Origin: Streptomyces seoulensis
GTDB lineage: Bacteria > Actinomycetota > Actinomycetes > Streptomycetales > Streptomycetaceae
DNA length: 64,000 bases
NCBI GenBank assembly: GCA_013364255.1
Contig: CP054936.1
Coordinates: 558,001 to 622,000, forward strand
Direction of reading: 5' to 3'
In this document: positions 55,852 through 63,025 of the stretch, one piece after another
How the letters are laid out: each line of letters opens with the position of its first letter
How positions within the stretch are numbered: the first letter of the stretch is position 1
Translations under genes and position numbers: made by a program
Notes under the pieces: generated by a model
Databases searched by the model: none
Told to the model about the DNA's origin: nothing
What the model saw: the letters and a program-made list of their open reading frames with translations, nothing else

Positions 55852-56876
55852 AGGGCCCTCCAGGCATCGTGTACCGCGGCGACCCCGCGATGGTAGGCCT
55901 CCTCCAGGCGGGCGGCGTGCCCGTGCAGTTCGCGCAGCGCGGCGCGGGGGTCGGGGTGGCCGTGGGCGGCGCACAGCCGGACGCCGGTCCAGGCGTGCGC
56001 GACGGCCTCCACCCGGCGGCCGGCCTCGCGCAGCTCCGGGACGTCGTGCTCGACGCCGAGGCGGCGCAGCAGTTCGCCGTGCAGGCCGGCCTGGGCCTGC
56101 ATCCCCCAGCCGAACGGATACGCGTCGCGCAGCGCGCCGGGTTCGCCGGCGGCGGCGCCCTCGCGCAGGTCGTCCAGGAAGCGGCGCAGACCCGGCAGTC
56201 CGGTCCAGTCGCCCGCCGGGCCGCGTTCGTCGCCCTCGGCGAACCGCTCGCCGTCGGCGGCGAGCGCCCGTTTGAGGAGTCCGCGGTCCAGGGGCGGCAG
56301 TTCGTCCACGGTGACCGTGAGGTAGCGGCGGTCGATCCGCGAGTCGCTGAAGAACGCGTCCTGCTCGTCGCTGGGGTTCGCCGACTCCCAGGACCTGCGG
56401 AAGGCGGCGGCGTCGATCACCCCGGAGAACGCCGGGGGCATGGCGTCGGAGACGGTGACCGTGCCCGCCGCCGGGTCCACGTCGTGGACGACGATCAGGT
56501 GTGCGGCGTGCACGTCCCCGTAGGCCGGCCGGAACGGCAGGTGGAAGTTGTCCACGGCCGCGACGGGGAGCATCCCCCGGCCGGTCAGCCCGGCCAGCTC
56601 CGCCAGCGGGTCGTCGTCGGCCGCACGGTGCCAGCGCGAGGAGATGCCGTGGTACGGGGCGATGCTGCGGGCCACGTCGTCGGGGTGCGCCCCGGCGAAG
56701 TAGAACTCCTCCGAGCGCACGTCGCCCGGCCGGAAGCGGAACTCCCAGTGCAGGCCCAGCACGTCGAGGGGTGCGCCCCCGGCGCGGGCGATGTTCTCGG
56801 CGAGGGTGGCCCACAGGCAGCTGATCACATCGCGGTACCACAGGCCGGCGGCGGTGGGCAGGAGGGCGGTGGTCAC
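55848..56876 (-). CDS. BtrH-N/C39-like protein, proposed aziridine-forming partner
   Basis: 342 aa from GTG 56876. The N-terminal half resembles the BtrH N-terminal/DUF4872 (C39-papain-like) group: [18 protein letters not shown] near residue 13 with a cysteine in the expected place, [45 protein letters not shown] with the catalytic-type His, and [14 protein letters not shown]. The C-terminal half is helical. BtrH itself is an acyltransferase, so acyl transfer or a non-catalytic role are both possible. I infer it works with the protein at 56873-57511; the pair recalls AziU2/AziU3 of azinomycin, but that homology is unchecked. Confidence 0.6.
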   Translation of the reverse strand: MTTALLPTAAGLWYRDVISCLWATLAENIARAGGAPLDVLGLHWEFRFRPGDVRSEEFYFAGAHPDDVARSIAPYHGISSRWHRAADDDPLAELAGLTGRGMLPVAAVDNFHLPFRPAYGDVHAAHLIVVHDVDPAAGTVTVSDAMPPAFSGVIDAAAFRRSWESANPSDEQDAFFSDSRIDRRYLTVTVDELPPLDRGLLKRALAADGERFAEGDERGPAGDWTGLPGLRRFLDDLREGAAAGEPGALRDAYPFGWGMQAQAGLHGELLRRLGVEHDVPELREAGRRVEAVAHAWTGVRLCAAHGHPDPRAALRELHGHAARLEEAYHRGVAAVHDAWRAL

Positions 56877-57511
56877 CGGTCACCGTCCGGGGCGGCCGGG
56901 CCCACCGACTCCAGGGTGAGCGCGAGCACGTGCAGGGCGATGTGCCGCGGCAGGCGCACGCCGTGCAGGGTCGCGATCCGGGTGACCGGCACCCGCTGCG
57001 ACCACAGCACCGCCGCCACCCCCTGCTGGACGTGGTGCGGGTAGTGCATCACCGGGGTGCGGGCGGCCTCCCGCTCGCCGAAGCGGGCCGGAGCGGCCCA
57101 GAAGTCGGAGACGCGCACCGCCTCGAAGTCGACCTCGCCGTCGGCGAAGTGCAGCGCCAGCTCGCTCTCCACCCGTCGCTCGCCGGAGGCCAGCAGGTGG
57201 ATCCAGTCGTAGCGGCCCTCGGGCAGCGGCAGGTACTGGCCCGCGCAGCGGATGTTGTCGCCGTCCGCGGTGGTCTGCGGGAACCGGTACGGCACGTCGC
57301 CGACGACGAGTTCGCCGCCCGGGGCGGGCAGGTGCTCGGCGGGGAAGGAATTGCGCCAGACGTTGAACCGGCCCGCGCCGGTCTCCCCCACCGCGGAGAC
57401 TGCCCGGTTGTTCCAGTGCTTGTCCAACCGGACCGGCAGGAAGCGCTTGACGGCGTGCAGCGCCGTCTCCCCGCCTCCACCGGCCGGACGTTCGATGGCC
57501 GAGGCTGTCAC
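56873..57511 (-). CDS. beta-sandwich-like protein, proposed AziU3-type aziridine-forming enzyme
   Basis: 212 aa from GTG 57511, preceded by GGAGAT; the longer frame to 57583 is not supported. No transmembrane or signal segment. Beta-rich, with segments [36 protein letters not shown] and [17 protein letters not shown] that look like a carbohydrate-binding-type beta-sandwich. It is the first gene of the ten-gene unit and overlaps the BtrH-like gene by four bases, so the two products probably form a complex. An azinomycin-like AziU3 role is inference from context. Confidence 0.55.
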   Translation of the reverse strand: MTASAIERPAGGGGETALHAVKRFLPVRLDKHWNNRAVSAVGETGAGRFNVWRNSFPAEHLPAPGGELVVGDVPYRFPQTTADGDNIRCAGQYLPLPEGRYDWIHLLASGERRVESELALHFADGEVDFEAVRVSDFWAAPARFGEREAARTPVMHYPHHVQQGVAAVLWSQRVPVTRIATLHGVRLPRHIALHVLALTLESVGPAAPDGDR

Positions 57512-57817
57512 CCGATCTCCGTCCACGGTCGTCCTCCGCGCCCGGCCGACCGGATCGCAACCGCGGCGCCCTGATGCCAGCACGCTACGGGCCGGCGGTC
57601 ACCCGCACGTCCGCTCGAATGAGGAGCGCCGCCGGTCCGCCGCGTTGACCCTGCGAGCGGCCGGATCAACGCCGTGACTACAGCCGTTGACGGCCGCGTA
57701 ACGAGGACGATGACGAGGCCGGACGACGGGGCCGCGAAACCCCCGGGGCCCCGTCCGCGCCGGACGCGATGGCCCTACGATCGGCCGCACCGTCGTCCCC
57801 ACCTGGAAGGGCAGCCG
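57512..57817. promoter_or_regulatory. divergent promoter region inside the biosynthetic cluster
   Basis: 306 bases between the ten-gene minus-strand unit and the sulfotransferase gene. No protein gene is supported; I looked here for a small LysW-type carrier gene (acidic, ending EDWGE) and found none. Promoters for both directions must lie here. Confidence 0.55.
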
Positions 57818-58564
57818 ATGACCGACCGAGAACCCTCCCGTATCCTCGCCCTGTGGAGCGCCCCGCGCTCCCGCTCGACCGCCTTCCTCCGGATGATGGC
57901 GGAGCGGGGCGACTACACGGTGGTGCACGAGCCGTTCTCGCACGTCGCCGACTTCGGCAAGGCCGACGTCGCGGGACGGGCGGTGCACAGCGAGTCCGAA
58001 CTGATCGCCGCGCTGCGCGAACTGTCCGCGCGGACACCGGTGTTCTTCAAGGACACGACCGACTTCCACTACCCGGGGCTGCTCGCCGACACGGAGTTCC
58101 TCGCCGAGGCCGAGCACACGTTCATCATCCGGCACCCCGCGGAGATCGTCGCCTCGCACTACGCGCTCAACCCCGCCCTCACCCGGGACGAGATCGGCGT
58201 CGCCCGGCTCGGCGAGATCCACGACGCGGTGGCGGCGCACACCTCCCGGACCCCGGTGGTGGTGGACTCCGACGACCTGCTCGCCGCGCCCGAGGCGACC
58301 GTGCGCGCCTACTGCGCGGCCGTCGGCATCGACTTCCGCGCCGAGGCGCTGAGCTGGCAGCCGGGGCTCCGCGAGGAGTGGCGCTCCACCAGCGCCTGGC
58401 ACGAGTCGACCAGCCGTACCAGCGGCTTCACCAAGGTGGCCTCCTCGTACGCGGACACCGTGGACAACAACCCGCTGCTGGCCGAGTTCGCCGACTATCA
58501 TCTGCCCTACTATCTGGCGCTCAAGGCCGACCGGATGCCGGTGCCGGGGGTCTCGGGCCGCTGA
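57818..58564 (+). CDS. PAPS-dependent sulfotransferase family protein
   Basis: 248 aa from ATG 57818, preceded by GGAAGG. The 5'-phosphosulfate loop is near the N-terminus (LWSAPRSRSTAFLRMM), and the 3'-phosphate region is IIRHPAEIVASHYALNP near residue 105. Such proteins transfer sulfate from PAPS to a hydroxyl. With cysDNC and the DADH-forming genes in the cluster, it likely sulfates a hydroxyl that is later displaced to close an aziridine ring. Followed after 20 bases by the ureohydrolase-like gene. Confidence 0.8.
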   Translation: MTDREPSRILALWSAPRSRSTAFLRMMAERGDYTVVHEPFSHVADFGKADVAGRAVHSESELIAALRELSARTPVFFKDTTDFHYPGLLADTEFLAEAEHTFIIRHPAEIVASHYALNPALTRDEIGVARLGEIHDAVAAHTSRTPVVVDSDDLLAAPEATVRAYCAAVGIDFRAEALSWQPGLREEWRSTSAWHESTSRTSGFTKVASSYADTVDNNPLLAEFADYHLPYYLALKADRMPVPGVSGR

Positions 58565-58584
58565 CGAGACGACCGGGAGAGCCC

Positions 58585-59514
58585 GTGGCCGCAGAGATCG
58601 CACTGCTCGGTGTCCCGTCCTGCGCCGGGACGCACGGCCCCGGTCAGGAGAAGGCCCCGGCGGCCCTGCGGGCGGCGGGACTGCCCGAGCGGCTGGCGGC
58701 GGCCGGGTGGAAGGTGACGGACCACGGGGACCTGCCCGTGGTCCCGTTCCGCACCGACCCGGCCCGCCGCGCCAGCCAGAACCTCGACCGGGTGGTGGAG
58801 GTCGTCGAGGCGGTCGCCGTCGCGGTGGGCGGGATCATCGACGCGGGCGCGCTCCCGTTGGTGATGGGCGGCGACTGCACCGTCACCCTGGGCGTGGTCG
58901 CGGCCCAGGTCGCCCGGCGGCCGCGGACCGGACTGCTGTACTTCGACGGCGACCTGGACCTCTCCGTCCCGGAGACGACCCGCTCGGGCGTCCTGGACAC
59001 GATGGTCCTCTCCCATCTGCTCGGCGAGGGCGCGCCCGAGCTGTACCGGGCGGGGCCGCGCACACCGCTGCTGCCGGCCTCGGCGATCGTGGCGTTCGGG
59101 CACGAGCCGGCGGAGCTGGGCGCCCCGGCCCGTGAGCGGATGGCGCGGCACGGGCTGCGCGCCCACCCGTGCACGGAGATCACGGCGCCCGGCGCGGACC
59201 CGGTGTCGGCGGCCCGGGCGGCCCGCGAGGAGCTGACCGCCGGCCACGACGGTTTCCTGCTGCACTTCGACGTCGACGTCATCGACTCGGTGGACTTCCC
59301 GCTGGCCAACTTCCCGCACTTCAACGAGGGGCTGCCGTTGGACGTCGCACGGGACTGCCTCACCGAGCTGTGCTCGGCCGCGCACCTGGCCGGGCTGGTC
59401 GTCACCGAGGTCAACCCGGACCGCGACCCCGGCGGCGACCTGGTCCGCACCCTGGTGGACATGGTGACGGGCGCACTGGAGAGCGCCCTGGACGCACGCG
59501 AGCGCGGGGCCTGA
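58585..59514 (+). CDS. ureohydrolase (arginase/agmatinase) family protein with altered metal site
   Basis: 309 aa from GTG 58585. Arginase-fold segments: PLVMGGDCTVTLGVVAAQ near residue 91, LLYFDGDLDLSVPETT near 114, FLLHFDVDVIDSVDFPLANF near 226 and LVVTEVNPDRDPGG near 273. The last two keep the DxD metal ligands and the Glu. The normal His of GGDHS is Cys here, and the His of DAHxD is Asp (DGDLD), so two of the classic manganese ligands differ. It may hydrolyse a different guanidino or amide compound, or not be a hydrolase. Convergent with the acetyltransferase gene, 3 bases apart. Confidence 0.8.
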   Translation: MAAEIALLGVPSCAGTHGPGQEKAPAALRAAGLPERLAAAGWKVTDHGDLPVVPFRTDPARRASQNLDRVVEVVEAVAVAVGGIIDAGALPLVMGGDCTVTLGVVAAQVARRPRTGLLYFDGDLDLSVPETTRSGVLDTMVLSHLLGEGAPELYRAGPRTPLLPASAIVAFGHEPAELGAPARERMARHGLRAHPCTEITAPGADPVSAARAAREELTAGHDGFLLHFDVDVIDSVDFPLANFPHFNEGLPLDVARDCLTELCSAAHLAGLVVTEVNPDRDPGGDLVRTLVDMVTGALESALDARERGA

Positions 59515-59517
59515 ACC

Positions 59518-60114
59518 TCAGCGCGCGTCCCGGTCCGCCGGCCGCAGCCGCATCCGCATCACGGGCCGTTTCGGGGTGCGCCGGGCGACCTCCTCGAAGC
59601 CCTCGGCGGCGAGCAGTCCGACCAGCCCGTGGTAGGCGGCGTCCGTCGGCACGGGCCCCAGCGCCTCGTCGACCGGATACGCCTCCAGCACGGCGGCGCC
59701 CCGGCTGCGGGCGTGTTCGACGGCCGCCCGCACCAGTTCGCGCGCGACGCCCGCGCCCCGGTGCCGGGGGTGGACGTAGAGGCAGACCAGCGACCACACC
59801 TCCGTGTCGTCCACCGGTTTGGTGACCGGGGAGCGGTCCAGCCGGGAGTACTCGGCGCGCGGGGCGACCGAGCACCAGCCGGCCGGTTCGCCGTCGCGGT
59901 GGACGACGAGTCCGGGCGCGCGCCCGCCGTCCACCAGTTCCTTCAGCGCCCGCCGGTTGCCCTCGCCCCACTCGGTGCGCCGCTCCTGGGGCGTCTGCCG
60001 GAAGAACATGCACCAGCAGCCCTTGACCGATCCGCGCTGCCCGAGCAGCGTCTCGACGTCCGCCCACGCGGCGGGGCCGGCCACCGTGGCCGCCGCCTTG
60101 CCTGGTTCGCTCAC
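59518..60114 (-). CDS. GNAT N-acetyltransferase, candidate self-protection gene
   Basis: 198 aa from ATG 60114 (MSEPGKAAATVAGPAAWAD). The subgroup with GSVKGCWCMFFRQTPQERR near the N-terminus, then the acetyl-CoA motif VHPRHRGAGVARELVRAAVEHA. Embedded in the cluster, it could acetylate a pathway amine or the finished product for self-resistance; neither is shown. Upstream of it, 54 bases away, ends the hydroxylase gene in the same orientation. Confidence 0.75.
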   Translation of the reverse strand: MSEPGKAAATVAGPAAWADVETLLGQRGSVKGCWCMFFRQTPQERRTEWGEGNRRALKELVDGGRAPGLVVHRDGEPAGWCSVAPRAEYSRLDRSPVTKPVDDTEVWSLVCLYVHPRHRGAGVARELVRAAVEHARSRGAAVLEAYPVDEALGPVPTDAAYHGLVGLLAAEGFEEVARRTPKRPVMRMRLRPADRDAR

Positions 60115-60168
60115 GGCTTCCTCCGCGCCTGGTTTCGCTGCCCGCAGGGCAGGCTACCGGGGCCGGGT

Positions 60169-61143
60169 TCAGGAGACCGCCTTCGCCACCCGTTCGAGGG
60201 GGAAACGCTGCTCGGCGACGACCGGGCCGCGCTGGAAGCCGAGCTGGGCCGCGTAGAGGTCCTCCGGCACGCCCCGCACCACCACGGTGGGCACCGCGGA
60301 CTCGTCGAACTCCCAGGTGACGCCCGCCGGTTGGCCCACCACGGAGAAGGTGCTCCCGGCCACCCGCTCCAGCGCGCAGGCCGGTTCGCCGTTCAGTCCG
60401 ACGACCAGGCGCCCGTCCCGCGCGGTCAGCTCGGCGACCGCTCCGTCGACCAGAGACTCCAGGCCCTTGCCGCCGCCGAACAGGGGCATCAGCTGGTTCG
60501 GCAGCAGGAAGCCGCCGGTGAAGCGCTCCAGCGCGGCGTCGTCGCGGGGCAGCGGCGGCCGGTACGCCGAGATGCCCGTGCCCTCCTCGCGCCAGCGCGC
60601 GACCAGCTCGGGCGGGAAGAGACCGAGCACGAAGTCGTTGATCAGCACGTCGATCACCAGGTGCACCCGGGTGACCTCGCTGTCGTTGCGCAGCCAGTGG
60701 CGCTTGGAGAAGTCGCCCCACCACAGCTCGCCCGGCTGCCAGCGCATCCGCTCGCCGTCGACGACCATGACCACGTCCGGGTGGGTCCGGATCGGCACGT
60801 GCAGCCGCACGGAGCCGAACTGGGGGTTGCAGCCGGCGTCGTTGTGCTCGCCGATGTCGGCGCCCGGCGGCAGGGTGAGCAGCCGGACCATCAGCTTGGG
60901 CACGTCGAGGCCGGCCAGCAGCTCGGCGAGGTAGGGGGCGTGGTCGAGCGCGGGGGTGGGCCGGAAGGGTTCGAGCTGGGGGGCGGGGCCGCTGCCGCCG
61001 CCCTGGGCGTAGAGGTCGACGCCGGTCCACTCGCCGTCGTGGTACGGGCCTGGCTGCGGGGCCTGCGGGAGGGTGCGCAGCCGGTCGAGGTCCTCCGCCA
61101 GGCGGGCGGGGTCGTAGGTGCGGGGCAGCCGAGCGGAAATCAC
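60169..61143 (-). CDS. aspartyl/asparaginyl beta-hydroxylase-like Fe/2-oxoglutarate oxygenase
   Basis: 324 aa from GTG 61143. The N-terminal 190 residues match the Asp_Arg_Hydrox fold: LPPGADIGEHNDAGCNPQFG, VRLHVPIRTHPDVVMVVDG, MRWQPGELWWGDFSKRHWLRN and TRVHLVIDVLIND, with two candidate iron-binding His. An extra C-terminal part of about 130 residues (from PPLPRDDAALERF) has no recognised domain. Likely hydroxylates an amino-acid side chain, free or carrier-bound. Start overlaps the transketolase C-subunit stop by four bases. Confidence 0.8.
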   Translation of the reverse strand: MISARLPRTYDPARLAEDLDRLRTLPQAPQPGPYHDGEWTGVDLYAQGGGSGPAPQLEPFRPTPALDHAPYLAELLAGLDVPKLMVRLLTLPPGADIGEHNDAGCNPQFGSVRLHVPIRTHPDVVMVVDGERMRWQPGELWWGDFSKRHWLRNDSEVTRVHLVIDVLINDFVLGLFPPELVARWREEGTGISAYRPPLPRDDAALERFTGGFLLPNQLMPLFGGGKGLESLVDGAVAELTARDGRLVVGLNGEPACALERVAGSTFSVVGQPAGVTWEFDESAVPTVVVRGVPEDLYAAQLGFQRGPVVAEQRFPLERVAKAVS

Positions 61144-62105
61144 AGGACGTCAACTCCCTTGTGCCAGGCGAGCGCGGTCTCGTACACCCGCTCGTCGGTG
61201 ATGCCGTAGTGGGCGAGCAGTTCGTCGTGGCCGCCGACCCGGTCGCAGAACCGGTCGGGCACGCCGATCCGGCGCAGCGGCACGGGGCAGTGCTCGGCGA
61301 GCGCCTCGGCGACGGCGCTGCCCAGGCCGCCGATGACGCTGTGGTCCTCGACGGTGAGCACCCGGCCGGTGCGTTCGGCGGCGGCCACCAGGGCCGGCAC
61401 GTCGAGCGGTTTGACGGTCGCCATGTCCAGGACGGTCGCGGCGAGGCCGTCGGCGGCGAGCCGGTCCGCGGCTCCGAGGGCGGCGAGCACCGGCTGCGGT
61501 CCGCAGGCCACCAGGGTCACGTCCCCGCCCTCGCGCAGGACGTCGGCCCGGCCGAGGGCGAACGGCCGGCCGGCCGGGCCGACGGGGGCGGTGGCACGTC
61601 GTGCGAGCCGTACGTAGCTGGGGCCGGGGAGGCCGGCCAGCAGCGGGACCAGCCGGGCGGCGGTGGCCGAGTCGCTGGGGACGACGACCGTCATGTGGGG
61701 CAGGGCCCGCATGACGGCGATGTCCTCCAGGGACTGGTGGGTGGGCCCGAAGTGGCCGCCGGAGAGGCCGCCGTGGGTGGCGGCGATGTGCACGGGCAGG
61801 TTGTTGTACGCGATGTCCACCTTGACCTGCTCGCCGGCGCGCAGGGCGGCGAAGGAGGCCATGGTGTGGACGAAGGGGACCTTGCCGGCGGCGGCGAGGG
61901 CCGCGGCCGTGGTCATCATGGTGGCCTCGGCGATGCCGAGGTCCACGTAGCGCTCGGGGTGGGCGGCGCCGAAGCCCTGCGCGACGCCGCCCATGTCGGA
62001 GTCGCAGCACCAGATCCGGGGATCCTGTCCGGCGTGCTCGGTGAGGGCCTGGCGGAAGGCGTCGCGGCCCGTTGCCGCGGCGAGGTCCTGCGGGTGGGCG
62101 GTCAT
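61140..62105 (-). CDS. transketolase, C-terminal subunit
   Basis: 321 aa from ATG 62105. Pyrimidine-binding and C-terminal domains: RYVDLGIAEATMMTTAAALAA with the catalytic Glu, THGGLSGGHFGPTHQSLED and VLTVEDHSVIGGLGSAVAEAL. Pairs with the N-terminal subunit upstream (overlap four bases). Predicted to transfer a two-carbon ketol unit to the carrier-bound semialdehyde. Confidence 0.9.
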   Translation of the reverse strand: MTAHPQDLAAATGRDAFRQALTEHAGQDPRIWCCDSDMGGVAQGFGAAHPERYVDLGIAEATMMTTAAALAAAGKVPFVHTMASFAALRAGEQVKVDIAYNNLPVHIAATHGGLSGGHFGPTHQSLEDIAVMRALPHMTVVVPSDSATAARLVPLLAGLPGPSYVRLARRATAPVGPAGRPFALGRADVLREGGDVTLVACGPQPVLAALGAADRLAADGLAATVLDMATVKPLDVPALVAAAERTGRVLTVEDHSVIGGLGSAVAEALAEHCPVPLRRIGVPDRFCDRVGGHDELLAHYGITDERVYETALAWHKGVDVL

Positions 62106-63025
62106 CGGTCCTGCTCCGTCCTCGACGCGGCGGCGAGGGCCTTGAGGGCCCGGTGCCTGAGGGTGGGCGACAGCAGGGCGTAGTGGCTCTTGGCGCGGTT
62201 CTCCAGGAACGGCACTCCCCTGCCCTTGACGGTGTCCGCGAGCAGCACGGTGGGGACGCCCGGCTCGGCCGGCGGCTCGCGCAGTGCGGCGCTCAGCGCG
62301 TCCAGGTCGTGGCCGTCGATCTCCACGGCCCGCCAGCCGAAGGCCCGCCAGCGGTCGGCCAGGTTGCCCCGGTGCGAACTGCCGTTGATCTGGAGGCGGT
62401 TGCGGTCCACCACGGCGGTCAGGTTGTCGAGGCCGAGTCGGGCCGCCGAGTCGGCGGCCTCCCACACGCTGCCTTCCTGGAGTTCGCCGTCACCGAGCAG
62501 GACGTAGGCCCGGTTGTCCCTGCCGTCCCGCCGGGCGGCCAGGGCGAGTCCGAGTCCCAGGGCGAGTCCGTGGCCGAGCGAGCCGGTGGGGAACTCGACG
62601 CCGGGCACCGTCCGCAGCGGGTGGCCGCCCAGGCGGCTGCCGCTGCGGGCGTAGGTGTCCAGCTCCTCGACGGGCAGGAAGCCGCGCTCGGCGAGCACCG
62701 CGTACAGGCCGGCGGCGGCGTGGCCCTTGCTGAGCAGGAAGTAGTCGCGTCCGGGCCACTCGGGCTCCTCGGGCCGCACGCGCAGCACGTCGAAGTAGAG
62801 CGCGGTGAGGATGTCGGCGGCGGACAGCGCTCCGCCGATGTGCGCCCCCTCGGGGCTCGCCGCCATGGCGACGATGTGCTGCCGTACGCGCAGCGCCCGC
62901 TCGGCGAGCGGAAGACCGGTGCGGGCGGTCGCCGTGGCGGCCGGATCGGTCACCGTGGCGGCCGGCTCTGCGGCGGCCGGATCGGTGGTGGCCGGGTCGG
63001 TGGCGGTCTGGTCGGTGGTGGTCAT
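62102..63025 (-). CDS. transketolase, N-terminal (thiamine-diphosphate) subunit
   Basis: 307 aa from ATG 63025. A Thr/Ala-rich 35-residue leader precedes the domain. TPP motif GDGELQEGSVWEAADSAARL with the trailing Asn in VVDRNRLQING; also FLLSKGHAAAGLYAVLAE and EFPTGSLGHGLALGLGLAL. Works with the subunit at 61140-62105. Overlaps the NRPS stop by four bases. Confidence 0.9.
   Translation of the reverse strand: MTTTDQTATDPATTDPAAAEPAATVTDPAATATARTGLPLAERALRVRQHIVAMAASPEGAHIGGALSAADILTALYFDVLRVRPEEPEWPGRDYFLLSKGHAAAGLYAVLAERGFLPVEELDTYARSGSRLGGHPLRTVPGVEFPTGSLGHGLALGLGLALAARRDGRDNRAYVLLGDGELQEGSVWEAADSAARLGLDNLTAVVDRNRLQINGSSHRGNLADRWRAFGWRAVEIDGHDLDALSAALREPPAEPGVPTVLLADTVKGRGVPFLENRAKSHYALLSPTLRHRALKALAAASRTEQDR

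Noticed and set aside
50642-57511. Primary lysine or arginine biosynthesis as the role of the LysXZYK-like genes
   Set aside because: Streptomyces makes lysine through diaminopimelate, and the genes sit with a sulfotransferase, PAPS genes and an NRPS.
57512-57817. A small carrier-protein gene in the divergent promoter region
   Set aside because: Frames here lack CxxC motifs and an acidic C-terminal Glu.
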